Positions 26,072-35,752 of a DNA stretch of 60,472 bases are shown piece after piece. The translations under genes and the position numbers were made by a program. This stretch comes from Mesorhizobium sp. Lineage in GTDB: Bacteria > Pseudomonadota > Alphaproteobacteria > Rhizobiales > Rhizobiaceae. Position 1 is the first letter of the stretch; every line of letters starts with the position of its first letter. The stretch is from assembly GCF_024509055.1 (NCBI RefSeq), contig NZ_JANINM010000071.1:1-60472 (forward strand), given 5' to 3'. The notes beneath the pieces were generated by a model. That model did no database searches. It was given only the letters and a program-made list of their open reading frames with translations, and was not told the origin of the DNA.

Positions 26072-28621
26072 TCAGGTCGCTACGGCCTTGCCGTTCATTG
26101 GCTTCTTTTCCTCTTCGGCGGCGGCCTGCGGCCGCAACTTGAACAGGATCAGCAACGGCGCGGCGATGAAGATCGACGAGTAGGTGCCGAACACCACGCC
26201 GAACAGCATCGCCAGCGTGAAGGAACGGATCACCTCGCCGCCGAACAGCACCAGCGCAAGCAGCGCCAGGGCCGTCGTCACCGAAGTCAGCGTCGTTCTG
26301 GACAGCGTCTCGTTGATGGCGTTGTTGAGCAGCTGCGGCAACGGCATCTTCTTGTATTTTCTGAGATCCTCACGGACGCGGTCGTAGACGACGATGGTGT
26401 CGTTCAGCGAATAGCCGATGATGGTCAGGATCGCCGCCAGCGACGACTGGTTGAACTCCAGTCCCGTTATGACGAAGAAGCCGATCGTCATCACCACATC
26501 GTGGACCGTGGCGATGATGGCGCCGACGGCGAACTGCCATTCGAAGCGGAACCAGACATAGAGCAGGATGCCGACAAGCGCGATCAGCATGGCGATCGTG
26601 CCTTGCTTTGCAAGTTCTCCGGAAACCGTCGGCCCCACCACTTCGACGCGGCGGAAATCATACTGGTCCTGCAGCTCGCCCCTCACCTTGTCGATGACGG
26701 TCTGCTCGGCATTCTCGCCCGCCTGTTGCGTTCCGACTCGGATGAGCACGTCATTCGGCGCGCCGAACTGCTGCACCTGGATCTCGCCGATATTCAGCTG
26801 CGAAAGCCGGGTGCGTATGTCGCCGAGATTGGCGTCGCCCTGCTTGGACTGGACCTCGATCAGCGAGCCGCCCTTGAAGTCGATGCCGTAGTTGATGTCG
26901 ACGGTGAAGAACAGCACCACCGACAGGATCGACAGCGCACTCGACAACGCGAACGTCCACCGGCGGAAGCCCATGAACGGAATCTTGGTGCCCGGCGGGA
27001 TGAAGGTGACTGGCGCGCGCGGCAGTTCCTTCGGGCGGGCGCGGCGCAGCCAGATCGAAACCAGCATGCGCGTGAAGGTGAAGGCGGTGAAGACCGTGGT
27101 CAGGATGCCTATAGCATATGTGATAGCGAAGCCCTTCACGGGCCCGGTGCCCAGCCAGAACAGCACCACGGTCGCGATCAGCGAGGTAACGTTGGAGTCG
27201 ACGATCGTGGCCAGCGCCTTGGAGAAGCCGGTGTCGATCGCCTGGATCACCGAGCGGCCGTTTCGTCGCTCCTCGCGGATGCGCTCATAGATCAGAACGT
27301 TGGAGTCGACCGCCATGCCGATGGTGAGCACGATACCGGCGATGCCAGGCAAGGTGAGCGTGGCGCCCAGCAGCGACAGCAGCCCCACGATCATCGCCAC
27401 GTGCAGGGCAAGCGCGACGTTGGCGAGAAAGCCAAGGAAGCCATAGGCGACGAACATGAAGGCGACGACCAGGATGGAGCCGATCACGCCCGCCACCTTG
27501 CCGGCGTGGATGGAGTCCTGACCGAGGCCTGGACCCACCGTGCGTTCCTCGATCACCGTCAGCGTCGCCGGCAGGGCGCCGGCGCGCAGCAGCACGGCCA
27601 GATCGTTGGCGCTTTGGGCAGTGAAGTTGCCGGAAATCTGCCCGCTGCCGCCAAGGATCGGCTCGCGAATCTGCGGGGCGGAGATCACCTGGTTGTCGAG
27701 AATGATGGCGAAGCGCTTGCCGACGTTGCTCGCGGTCGCCTGGCCGAAACGGGTCGCGCCCTTGGAATCGAAACGGAACGAAACGACCGGCTCGTTTGTC
27801 TGCGAATTGTAGGTCGCCTGCGCGTCGACGAGGTTTTCGCCCGAGACCAGGACCTGATTGTAGATCAGATATGGAATCGGAGGGTCGTCCTGCGAATAGA
27901 GGATCGAAGAGCCTGCCGGCGGCCGGCTCTTCAGCGCGTCCTGCACGGGCATCGAGTCGTCGACCATCTGGAAGGTCAGCTTGGCGGTCTGGCCGAGGAT
28001 TTCCTTCAGCCGCTGCGGATCCTGCAGGCCCGGCACCTGCACCAGGATGCGGTCGTCACCCTGCCGCTGCACGATCGGCTCAGTGGTGCCGAGTTCGTTG
28101 ACGCGCCGCTCGACCACTTCGATCGACTGCGTCAGCGCGGTCGACGTGCGGTATTTGAGGCCGGCATCAGTGACGGTGAACTTGAGCAGACCGGGCTCGG
28201 AATCATCCAGCGCCATTTCCTGGATGGAGCCGCCGCTGAACAGGCTGGCGGCCACCGGAGCGGTCAGAGGCTTCAACGCGTTCTTGGCGGCGTCGAGCTG
28301 ATTGGCATCAGAGATGCGCACCTGCACGGTACGACCCGCTCCGGAAAGGCCGGTGTAATTGATCTTGGCGTCGCGCAGCAGCGTCCTGATCTCGTCGCGC
28401 GTCGTCTCCATCCGATCCTTGATCAGATCGTTCTGATTCATCTGGAGCAGGATGTGCGAGCCGCCCTGAAGGTCGAGGCCGAGCGTCATCTGCCGCTTCG
28501 GCACCCAGCTCGGCAGTTGCGCCAGCACGCTTGCAGGGAAGAGGTTGGGCGCGGCGAGGATCACTGTGACGGCCACGGCCAGCCAGATCAGGATCATCTT
28601 CAGGCGCGAGAAATAGAGCAT
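26072..28621 (-). CDS. secDF: Fused SecD-SecF protein-export membrane protein
   Basis: This 849-residue protein joins SecD and SecF, which use proton flow to help SecYEG export. SecD spans residues 1 to about 505, with first helix MILIWLAVAVTVILA, MTLGLDLQGGSHILL, the periplasmic P1 domain and GMAVDSNVLIYERIREE. SecF follows from about 545 (NYGIDFKGGSLIEV) to GYSLNDTIVVYDRVREDL. Twelve membrane helices are expected. The partner gene yajC lies 55 bases upstream on the same strand. Confidence 0.96.
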   Translation of the reverse strand: MLYFSRLKMILIWLAVAVTVILAAPNLFPASVLAQLPSWVPKRQMTLGLDLQGGSHILLQMNQNDLIKDRMETTRDEIRTLLRDAKINYTGLSGAGRTVQVRISDANQLDAAKNALKPLTAPVAASLFSGGSIQEMALDDSEPGLLKFTVTDAGLKYRTSTALTQSIEVVERRVNELGTTEPIVQRQGDDRILVQVPGLQDPQRLKEILGQTAKLTFQMVDDSMPVQDALKSRPPAGSSILYSQDDPPIPYLIYNQVLVSGENLVDAQATYNSQTNEPVVSFRFDSKGATRFGQATASNVGKRFAIILDNQVISAPQIREPILGGSGQISGNFTAQSANDLAVLLRAGALPATLTVIEERTVGPGLGQDSIHAGKVAGVIGSILVVAFMFVAYGFLGFLANVALALHVAMIVGLLSLLGATLTLPGIAGIVLTIGMAVDSNVLIYERIREERRNGRSVIQAIDTGFSKALATIVDSNVTSLIATVVLFWLGTGPVKGFAITYAIGILTTVFTAFTFTRMLVSIWLRRARPKELPRAPVTFIPPGTKIPFMGFRRWTFALSSALSILSVVLFFTVDINYGIDFKGGSLIEVQSKQGDANLGDIRTRLSQLNIGEIQVQQFGAPNDVLIRVGTQQAGENAEQTVIDKVRGELQDQYDFRRVEVVGPTVSGELAKQGTIAMLIALVGILLYVWFRFEWQFAVGAIIATVHDVVMTIGFFVITGLEFNQSSLAAILTIIGYSLNDTIVVYDRVREDLRKYKKMPLPQLLNNAINETLSRTTLTSVTTALALLALVLFGGEVIRSFTLAMLFGVVFGTYSSIFIAAPLLILFKLRPQAAAEEEKKPMNGKAVAT

Positions 28622-28676
28622 TCGTTCTTATCCGTTCAGGCGTACAAGCGGCAGCGTTCCGCCGGCGAGGTCTGGC

Positions 28677-29015
28677 TTACTTCTTGGCGTTCTGGTTCGC
28701 CACCGGCTCGCCCTTGACCCGCACGTCCGAGATCGTCGAGCGCAGCGCCGTCACCTTGGTTCCGCCGCCAAGGTCGATCTCCAGCTCGTTGTCGTCGATC
28801 ACCTTGGTCACCTTGCCGACGAAGCCGCCACCGGTCACAACCGTGTCGCCGCGACGCACCGCCGAGAGCATTTCCTGCCGCTTCTTCAGCTGCGCGCGCT
28901 GCGGCCTGATGATCAGAAAATACATGATCACGAAAATCAGGACAAACGGCAAAATGCTGATGAACATATCGGGGGAAGCGCCGACGCCTTGGGCGTATGC
29001 CGGTGTGACGAACAT
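28677..29015 (-). CDS. yajC: Sec translocase accessory subunit YajC
   Basis: The 112-residue protein has one membrane helix (FISILPFVLIFVIMYFLIIRPQ) followed by the conserved KRQEMLSAVRRGDTVVTGGGFVGKV domain. It forms part of SecDF-YajC and is co-transcribed with secDF. The ATG at 29015 gives the normal MFVTPAYAQ start; the frame extends upstream without family resemblance. Confidence 0.95.
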   Translation of the reverse strand: MFVTPAYAQGVGASPDMFISILPFVLIFVIMYFLIIRPQRAQLKKRQEMLSAVRRGDTVVTGGGFVGKVTKVIDDNELEIDLGGGTKVTALRSTISDVRVKGEPVANQNAKK

Positions 29016-29281
29016 CAAGAAACTCCTGGATGGTGAAATACCGCAGGGGCGGCCCCGCGAAAATTTTGGCCGGAATATAGTCGGTAAAGTTGCCAATGCA
29101 ACTGCGCGTCCTGGTGAATCCGTTGCTTTTCCGGCCGTCCGGCGCGTGTTAGAGCGTCGCAGCCGGATGCGGCTCGGCGTTGGCCGAAAGATCGTGCTCC
29201 AACAAAAGCTTGGGGTTGGTTCTTGGTGCTTTGCCATGGAACTGCTTCTGAACACCGCAATGCCACAGCAGAAGACCTGAA

Positions 29282-30154
29282 ATGACCGACAGCCTGGACG
29301 CTCTCAACAACAAGCTCGATCGCCTGATAGAAGCGGTTTCCCGCCTCGCCCCGCCGCCCATGCCGGAGACCGATCTTTCGGTTGCCGACTGCTTCGTATG
29401 GCAGGCGGACCCCGGTTTTCTGGAACCCGTGCGCAAGGTCAATCGCGTCGATATCGGGCTGATCCGGGGCGTCGATCATGTCCGCGACATCCTGCTCGAC
29501 AACACGCAGCGCTTCGCATCGGGCTTTGCCGCCAACAATGTGCTGCTCTGGGGCGCGCGCGGCATGGGCAAATCCTCGCTGGTCAAGGCCGTGCACGCCA
29601 CGGTCAACGCCTCGGACAAGCTCGACCGGCCGCTCAAGCTGATCGAGATCCACCGCGAGGACATCGACACGCTGCCGAAGCTCATGGGCCTGCTGAAAGC
29701 GGCGCCCTATCGCTTCATCCTGTTCTGCGACGACCTTTCCTTCGACCATGACGACACCTCGTACAAATCACTGAAGGCAGCGCTGGAGGGGGGCGTCGAA
29801 GGCCGGCCGGCCAATGTCATCTTCTACGCCACGTCGAACCGCCGGCACCTGTTGCCGCGCGACATGATCGACAACGAGCGCTCGACCGCGATCAACCCGT
29901 CGGAAGCGGTGGAGGAAAAGGTCTCGCTCTCAGACCGCTTCGGCCTGTGGCTCGGCTTCCACAAATGCTCGCAGGACGAATATCTGGACATGATAAATGG
30001 CTATGTCCGTTATCACGGCCTGACCGTCGATCCCGACACGCTGCGCGCCGAGGCGCTGGAATGGGCAACCACGCGCGGCAGCCGTTCCGGCCGCGTCGCC
30101 TGGCAGTTCACGCAGGACCTGGCGGGCCGGCTCGGCAAGCCGCTCAAGGACTGA
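29282..30154 (+). CDS. DUF815-family AAA ATPase
   Basis: The 290-residue protein has Walker A GARGMGKSS (about residues 92-100), Walker B FILFCDDLSF, a sensor-like YATSNRRHLLP and an arginine-rich C-terminal lid. DUF815 ATPases are widespread in proteobacteria with no settled role. It is divergent from yajC, with 266 bases between that must hold both promoters. Confidence 0.9.
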   Translation: MTDSLDALNNKLDRLIEAVSRLAPPPMPETDLSVADCFVWQADPGFLEPVRKVNRVDIGLIRGVDHVRDILLDNTQRFASGFAANNVLLWGARGMGKSSLVKAVHATVNASDKLDRPLKLIEIHREDIDTLPKLMGLLKAAPYRFILFCDDLSFDHDDTSYKSLKAALEGGVEGRPANVIFYATSNRRHLLPRDMIDNERSTAINPSEAVEEKVSLSDRFGLWLGFHKCSQDEYLDMINGYVRYHGLTVDPDTLRAEALEWATTRGSRSGRVAWQFTQDLAGRLGKPLKD

Positions 30155-30165
30155 CCCGGTTCCAT

Positions 30166-30235
30166 GATCCCGAAAGCGGAGACCAGTTTTTGCTCCGCCG
30201 ACCTTCGATTCAGGTCAGATCACTGTCGAGCGAAA
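30166..30235. repeat. Degenerate palindromic repeat, family A-like
   Basis: ATGATCCCGAAAGCGGAGACC with a facing TTTTTGCTCCG is a worn relative of the GATC...CCGAAAA palindrome seen at 25951. It lies between two convergent genes. Confidence 0.5.
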
Positions 30236-30270
30236 AACTGAAAAAGCCCGCCCCTTGGGTGGAGCGGGCT
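30236..30270 (-). terminator. Rho-independent terminator of the LysM/LytM gene
   Basis: AGCCCGC (30245-30251) pairs with GCGGGCT (30264-30270). On the minus strand the stem is followed by TTTTTCAGTTTTT, 50 bases beyond the gene. Confidence 0.8.
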
Positions 30271-30319
30271 GAGACGGCGGGCCGGACTGGAGGTCAGGCG
30301 GCCAGCAATTGTTCTTATT

Positions 30320-31828
30320 CTATTCGAGATAGCCGGTCGGGTCGACCGGAGCCGAATTCTTGCGCACCTCGAAGTGCAGTTTCGGCGAGTCCGTCGTGCC
30401 GCTCATGCCGGAGAGCGCGATCTCCTGGCCGCGTTTGACCTTCTGGCCCCGCTGCACCTCGATCGAGCTGGCATGGCCGTAGACGGTGACCAGTCCGTTC
30501 TCGTGGCGCACGAGCACCGTGTTGCCGAACTCCTTGAGGCCGTCGCCGGCATAGATGACGACGCCGTTTTCGGCCGCCTTGATCGGCGTTCCTTCCGGCA
30601 CGGCGATGTCGACGCCATCCTTGCCGGCGCCGAAGCCGGAGATGACACGGCCGCGCACCGGCCAGCGCATCTTGCCAATGCCGGTCGCGTCCGGCGCAAC
30701 CGCGTCGTCGCTCTCGGCTTGCTGGATAACCTTGGCGTCCTTCTTCGGCGGCGTGTAGGAGGCGAGCGTCTCCGAGGGCGTCGTCTTGGCCGGAGGCTGC
30801 ACCGTTGCCGTCGTGACCGGGTCGACCTTGGCCGGCTTGGCTTCGGCGACCGCTGCCGTGCCGCCTGCCGGCACCTTAAGCGTCTGACCTATCTTCAGCA
30901 GGCCGTCCTGCATGCCGTTGGCCTTCTTCAGCGCCACGACGCCGACACCGGTCTTCCTGGCGATCGAGGCTAGCGAGTCGCCCTGCTGTACGGTGTAAGT
31001 GCCGCCGGCGCCTGCCGGCTTTGCATCCGCCACTTGCTGCGCGGGCTTGGGATTCTTGGAGCCGCTCGCCGCGGCCGAGGCGTCGACCTGCGTTGCCGAC
31101 TTGCCGTCCTTGACTTTCGGCTGCTGCGGAAGCACCGCGACCTTCTCGGGCGCGCCTGCCGGTTGCTTCGGGGCATTTGCCGGCTTGTTGTCGGCGACCT
31201 TGCTCGAATAGGCATAGGCGGGGATGACCAGCTTCTGCCCGCTTCTGATACCCTTGTTAGGATCGAGCTTGTTGACCTTGATGATCACGTCGGCCGGCAC
31301 ATGATAGTGCCGTGCCAGGCCGGAAATCGTCTCGCCGTCCCTGACCACGATCTCGGTGGCGTGCGGCGTGGCGCTTGCGTTGCGCACCGCATCGGGCTCG
31401 GCGGCCTTGAACGGCTTGGCGACCGGCGGAACAGTGCCTGTTGCGGTGTTGTCGAGACGCGGCGCGGCAGGCGGCGGAGCGAGCACCGGGGCCGAAGCGG
31501 TGCGCATCGGCTTGGCCGGCGCGACGCCTGGCTGCGAGGGCGGCGGCAGTTGCTGCGACGTGACCGGCTCGAGGCTGGAGCGGCTCACCGACTGGGTGTG
31601 CGTGCCGTCGACCGGCGCCGGTGCGACGCTGTCGCCCGGATAGGGCTGGTCGACATTCTGCTTGTTGATGATGGTGCGCTGGTTGTTGGTGGACGACGTG
31701 AAGACGTCGTCGACTCCGTTGAAGCGCATCGACTGCGAGCTGCATCCCGCCGCGGCGCCGGCGATCATGAGAACGGCGCAGCCACGCGCCAGATTGCGTC
31801 TGTTTGCCTTCAAAGCATTGAATTGCAT
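30320..31828 (-). CDS. LysM and LytM/M23 domain lipoprotein (NlpD/EnvC-like)
   Basis: This 502-residue envelope protein has a lipobox (AGAAAGC) and two LysM peptidoglycan-binding repeats, IVVRDGETISGLARHYHVP (near 170) and YTVQQGDSLASIARKTGV (near 280), separated by Pro/Ala-rich linkers. The LytM domain follows from about 385. The first zinc-ligand motif reads GKDGVDIAVP, so the usual His before GxD is missing, while YGHASS and LHFEVR remain. It is therefore probably an amidase activator, as NlpD and EnvC are, rather than a peptidase. The start at 31828 is preferred; 31858 is possible. Confidence 0.88.
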   Translation of the reverse strand: MQFNALKANRRNLARGCAVLMIAGAAAGCSSQSMRFNGVDDVFTSSTNNQRTIINKQNVDQPYPGDSVAPAPVDGTHTQSVSRSSLEPVTSQQLPPPSQPGVAPAKPMRTASAPVLAPPPAAPRLDNTATGTVPPVAKPFKAAEPDAVRNASATPHATEIVVRDGETISGLARHYHVPADVIIKVNKLDPNKGIRSGQKLVIPAYAYSSKVADNKPANAPKQPAGAPEKVAVLPQQPKVKDGKSATQVDASAAASGSKNPKPAQQVADAKPAGAGGTYTVQQGDSLASIARKTGVGVVALKKANGMQDGLLKIGQTLKVPAGGTAAVAEAKPAKVDPVTTATVQPPAKTTPSETLASYTPPKKDAKVIQQAESDDAVAPDATGIGKMRWPVRGRVISGFGAGKDGVDIAVPEGTPIKAAENGVVIYAGDGLKEFGNTVLVRHENGLVTVYGHASSIEVQRGQKVKRGQEIALSGMSGTTDSPKLHFEVRKNSAPVDPTGYLE

Positions 31829-31967
31829 CGCACTAACCCGCACAGACCCGGTACACATTGGAGCTGATTAAAGCGCGTTAATGTTACTGCGGGGTTAACC
31901 CATTAGAATCCGGCGAAAATTTTCTTAAAACATTGGGGGAAATTTTGGCGGAGGCAGCGCGGCTCCG

Positions 31968-32621
31968 CTAGATCACCGCTGCGACGCTGCGCAGGATGGG
32001 CTGCAGCCTGACCATGCCGATGTCTTCACGCTCGAAACGGCTGCCGACCTTGGTCAGCTTGGCCAGCACCTGCTCGCCCTCTTCCGGCCCGATCGGCGCG
32101 ATGACGATGCCGCCGCTCGAAAGCTGGTCGAGCAGGAAGCGCGGCAGGCTGTCGAAGGCCGCCCAGGCGACGATACGGTCGAACGGCCCCTCATTGGGCA
32201 GGCCGTTGGAGCCGTCGGCCTGGCGCGCGATGACGTTGCCGATGCCAAGCGCGTCGAGGCGCTGCTTGGCCTGTTCGGTCAAGGTCTTGTAGCGGTCGAT
32301 GGTGACGACGCGCGTGGCAAGCCTGGACATCACGGCGGCGGTGTAACCCGATCCAGTGCCGATCTCGAGCACGCGGTTGCCCGGCTCGATCGCAAGTGCG
32401 GCGATCACTGCCGCCTGCAGGTCCGCGCCCTCGATCGCCTCGCCGCATTCGATCGGCAGCATGCCTTCCGACCAGGCGATGGAATGGAACTGCCCGTTGA
32501 GGAAACCGCGCCGCGGCGTCGCCTCGAAGGCGGCGATCAGCGCTTTCGGCGCCGTGCCCCGGCCGCGCAGGCGGAGCAGGAAAGCGGCAAAACCTTCGCG
32601 GTCGTCGACGGCCATGTTCAT
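31968..32621 (-). CDS. pcm: Protein-L-isoaspartate O-methyltransferase
   Basis: The 217-residue SAM-dependent methyltransferase would repair isoaspartyl residues. The SAM site is VLEIGTGSGYTAAVMSRLA with the acidic VVTIDRY strand. The C-terminal SGGIVIAPIG and the post-motif region fit the family, although the usual substrate-loop signature is replaced by MLPIECGEAIEG. It lies 13 bases after surE on the same strand, the standard bacterial surE-pcm pair. Confidence 0.9.
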   Translation of the reverse strand: MNMAVDDREGFAAFLLRLRGRGTAPKALIAAFEATPRRGFLNGQFHSIAWSEGMLPIECGEAIEGADLQAAVIAALAIEPGNRVLEIGTGSGYTAAVMSRLATRVVTIDRYKTLTEQAKQRLDALGIGNVIARQADGSNGLPNEGPFDRIVAWAAFDSLPRFLLDQLSSGGIVIAPIGPEEGEQVLAKLTKVGSRFEREDIGMVRLQPILRSVAAVI

Positions 32622-32634
32622 GCCAAACCCCTAT

Positions 32635-33393
32635 TCATGACAACGCCTTGGTCAGTTGGTCGCGAAGTTCATGGGCGGTGAGGTCGAGTTGCAGCGGCGT
32701 CACCGACACCAGCCGGTTGCGCAGCGCGTGGAGGTCGGTGCCTTTCTTGCCTTCGACCGGCTCGCGGCCAAACCGCAGCCAGTAGTAAGGCAGGCCGCGC
32801 CCGTCGCGGCGCTCGTCCACCCACAGGCTGTGCACCAGCTTGCCTTGCGAGGTCACGACCGTGCCTTCGACTTCGTCCGGCGCGCAGTTCGGGAAATTGA
32901 CGTTGAGCAGCACCCCGCCCGGCAGCGGCATAGCCACCAGCTTCTTCAGCAGCGCCGGCGCCAGGGTCTCGGTCGTTTCATAGGGAACGACGCGATCCTC
33001 GCCGACATAGGAATAGGCCTGGCTCACCGCGATCGAGCGCACGCCGAGCAGCGCGCCTTCCATCGCGCCGGCGACGGTACCGGAATAGGTTACGTCGTCG
33101 GCGATGTTGGCGCCGGAATTGACGCCGGACAGAATCAGGTCCGGCGGCCCCGGCAGAATCTTCCTCGTGCCCATGATGACGCAGTCGGTCGGCGTGCCGC
33201 GCACGGCAAAATGCTTATCGCCGATCTTCCGCAGCCTGAGTGGCTCCGAGATCGATAGCGAATGCGCATAGCCGGACTGGTCCTGCTCCGGCGCGACAAC
33301 CCAGACGTCATCAGAGAGCGTGCGAGCGATGCGTTCTAGGCACGCCAGTCCCTCGGCGTGGATGCCGTCATCGTTGGTCAGCAGGATGCGCAT
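32635..33393 (-). CDS. surE: 5'-nucleotidase SurE
   Basis: The 252-residue survival protein is a metal-dependent nucleotidase. The metal site Asp8-Asp9 is in [13 protein letters not shown], with Ser/Asn in [37 protein letters not shown] is also typical. The gene sits between serS (3 bases upstream) and pcm, all on one strand. Confidence 0.95.
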   Translation of the reverse strand: MRILLTNDDGIHAEGLACLERIARTLSDDVWVVAPEQDQSGYAHSLSISEPLRLRKIGDKHFAVRGTPTDCVIMGTRKILPGPPDLILSGVNSGANIADDVTYSGTVAGAMEGALLGVRSIAVSQAYSYVGEDRVVPYETTETLAPALLKKLVAMPLPGGVLLNVNFPNCAPDEVEGTVVTSQGKLVHSLWVDERRDGRGLPYYWLRFGREPVEGKKGTDLHALRNRLVSVTPLQLDLTAHELRDQLTKALS

Positions 33394-33396
33394 GAT

Positions 33397-34701
33397 TCAC
33401 TTCGGACCGATCTTCGCAAGACCACCCATATAAGGCCGCAGCGCTTCAGGAATGGTTACGCTGCCGTCCTCATTCTGGTAGTTTTCCATGACAGCTATGA
33501 GTGCGCGGCCGACCGCTGTGCCCGAGCCGTTGAGCGTATGGACGAAGCGGTTGCCCTTGCCGTTCTTGTCCTTGTAGCGGGCATCCATGCGCCTCGCCTG
33601 GAAGTCGCCGCAGACCGAGCAGGACGAGATTTCGCGATAGGCGTTCTGGCCCGGCAACCAGACCTCGATGTCATAGGTCTTGCGCGCGCCAAAACCCATG
33701 TCGCCGGTGCAGAGCGTCACCGTGCGGAACGGCAGGCCGAGCCGCTTCAGCACTTCCTCGGCGCATTGCGTCATGCGCTCATGCTCGGCGATCGAGCTTT
33801 CCTGGTCGGTGATCGAGACCAGTTCCACTTTGTAGAACTGGTGCTGGCGCAGCATGCCGCGCGTATCGCGGCCGGCTGAGCCCGCTTCCGAGCGGAAGCA
33901 GGGAGTCAGCGCCGTGTAGCGGAGGGGCAGCTTCTCATGCGCGGTAATCTCCTCGCGCACGAGATTGGTGAGCGGCACTTCCGCCGTCGGGATCAGGCCA
34001 AGACGCCCATCGCCATGCGGCGTGAAGAACAGGTCGAGCTCGAACTTCGGCAACTGGTTGGTACCGAAGAGCACCTCGTCGCGCACCATCAGCGGCGGGA
34101 TGATTTCCTCATAGCCGTGCTCGCTGGTGTGCAGGTCGATCATGAACTGGCCGAGCGCCCGTTCCAGGCGCGCAAGCTGGCTCTTCAGCACCGTGAAGCG
34201 CGCACCGGAGAGCTTCGCGGCCCGCTCGAAATCCATCATGCCGAGCGCTTCGCCGATCTCGAAGTGCTCTTTCACCCAGTTCGGGCGTGCGGGCACGCTG
34301 CCAACAATGTGCTTCACGACGTTGTCGTGCTCGTCCTTGCCGACCGGAACGTCGTCGAGCGGCACGTTGGGCAGTACAGCAAGAGCATCGTTCAACGCCT
34401 TGTCGAGTTCGCGCTCGCGCGCTTCGCCGTTCTGGATGAAGGCCTTGATGTCGCTGACTTCACCCTTGAGCTTCTCGGCAAGTGCAGCATCGCCCGAGCG
34501 CATGGCGTTGCCGATCTCCTTCGAGGCCGCGTTGCGACGCTCCTGCTTGACCTGCAACTCGCTCAAATGCGCTCTGCGCGCCTCATCCCGGGCGACAAGG
34601 TCATCGGCAGTGGACTGCGCGTCACTGGCCGACCAGGAGCGCTTCACCAGCGCTTCAACAAGGGCCTGCGGGTTGTCGCGAATCCATTTGATGTCAAGCA
34701 T
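33397..34701 (-). CDS. serS: Serine-tRNA ligase
   Basis: The 434-residue class II synthetase has an N-terminal long coiled-coil arm for tRNA-Ser (residues about 30-105) and a catalytic core with motif 2 ([24 protein letters not shown]) and motif 3 ([19 protein letters not shown]). The start [12 protein letters not shown] is the family norm. It leads the serS-surE-pcm run. Confidence 0.96.
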   Translation of the reverse strand: MLDIKWIRDNPQALVEALVKRSWSASDAQSTADDLVARDEARRAHLSELQVKQERRNAASKEIGNAMRSGDAALAEKLKGEVSDIKAFIQNGEARERELDKALNDALAVLPNVPLDDVPVGKDEHDNVVKHIVGSVPARPNWVKEHFEIGEALGMMDFERAAKLSGARFTVLKSQLARLERALGQFMIDLHTSEHGYEEIIPPLMVRDEVLFGTNQLPKFELDLFFTPHGDGRLGLIPTAEVPLTNLVREEITAHEKLPLRYTALTPCFRSEAGSAGRDTRGMLRQHQFYKVELVSITDQESSIAEHERMTQCAEEVLKRLGLPFRTVTLCTGDMGFGARKTYDIEVWLPGQNAYREISSCSVCGDFQARRMDARYKDKNGKGNRFVHTLNGSGTAVGRALIAVMENYQNEDGSVTIPEALRPYMGGLAKIGPK

Positions 34702-34720
34702 TGCTGTCCGTCCTCGGGTG

Positions 34721-34810
34721 GCATGTCGCCCAAAGTTTGCAGCGGTTTTGGGAGAACGACATGCTCGAAACAAAACTGAAACGCATCGCTTGATGGGCGA
34801 TGCGCTTCAG
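34721..34810. repeat. Palindromic repeats, family B copy 1 plus a second hairpin
   Basis: GCATGTCG...CGACATGC (34721-34764) encloses an inner CCAAA/TTTGG pair. Next to it CTGAAACGCATCGC (34776-34789) faces GCGATGCGCTTCAG (34797-34810), 13 of 14 bases paired. Both lie between tatC and serS. Confidence 0.8.
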
Positions 34811-34876
34811 TTCGAGGGCGTAAACCGCATCCTTGATCGATGCAAGACGGCGTACGCCGTCTTTTTCGGGCTGATC

Positions 34877-35752
34877 TCAGGTCGGCGCTTGCGTCGACGG
34901 GGCGTCCGCCGCCTTTTTGGCCGCCGATCCGCCAGCATCCTGTTGCTCGCGCGCCAAGCGGTCACGTTCCTGGTTGCGCTCGATTATGCGCGAGGACCAG
35001 ATGGCCACCTCGTAGAGAAGGATCGTCGGAATAGCGAGCCCGCACTGGCTCAGCGGATCCGGTGGCGTCAGCACGGCGGCAACGACGAAGGCAAGCACGA
35101 TCGCCCATTTGCGCTTGTCGACCAGCGCCTGTGATGACAGCAGGCCGACGCGCGTCAGCAGGCTGGTCACCACCGGCAGCTGGAACACCAGGCCGAAGGA
35201 GAAGATCAGCGTCATGATCAGGCTGAGATATTCCGACACCTTCGGCAGCAGCGAAATCTGCACCTGGTCGTTGGTTCCGACCTGCTGCATGGCGAGGAAA
35301 AACCACATCACCATCGGGGTGAAGAAGAAGTAGACCAGCGACGCGCCCATCAGAAAGAGCACGGGCGAGGCGATCAGGAACGGCAGGAAGGCGCTGCGCT
35401 CGTTCTTGTAGAGACCGGGCGCGATGAACTTGTAGATCTGCGTCGCGATCAGCGGAAACGCGACCACCATGCCGCCGAACATGGCGAGCTTCACCTGGGT
35501 GAAGAAGAACTCCTGCGGCGCGGTGTAGATCAGCTCGACCTTGTGCGGATCGAGGCCTGCCCACTGGGTTGCCCATTTGAACGGCACGACCAGAAGATTG
35601 AACAGGCGCTTGGCGAAGAAGAAGCAGACGAGAAAGGCGACGAAGAACCCGCCGAGCGACCATATCAGCCGCCGGCGCAATTCGACGAGATGCTCGATCA
35701 GCGGCGCCGACGACTTCTCGATCTCTTCTTTTTCCTTGTCAGAAACGCTCAC
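34877..35752 (-). CDS. tatC: Twin-arginine translocase subunit TatC
   Basis: The 291-residue polytopic protein with six membrane segments is the signal-peptide receptor of the Tat system. Family marks are PLIEHLVELRRRLIWS at the N-terminus and the Glu-containing YTAPQEFFFTQVKLA loop. The Pro/Ala-rich C-terminus is cytoplasmic. Its start overlaps the tatB stop by four bases. Confidence 0.96.
   Translation of the reverse strand: MSVSDKEKEEIEKSSAPLIEHLVELRRRLIWSLGGFFVAFLVCFFFAKRLFNLLVVPFKWATQWAGLDPHKVELIYTAPQEFFFTQVKLAMFGGMVVAFPLIATQIYKFIAPGLYKNERSAFLPFLIASPVLFLMGASLVYFFFTPMVMWFFLAMQQVGTNDQVQISLLPKVSEYLSLIMTLIFSFGLVFQLPVVTSLLTRVGLLSSQALVDKRKWAIVLAFVVAAVLTPPDPLSQCGLAIPTILLYEVAIWSSRIIERNQERDRLAREQQDAGGSAAKKAADAPSTQAPT

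Noticed and set aside
26051..28717. 888-codon open frame on the plus strand opposite secDF
   Set aside because: It is His/Arg/Asp-rich with no family resemblance, an antisense artefact of high GC; secDF on the other strand is unmistakable.
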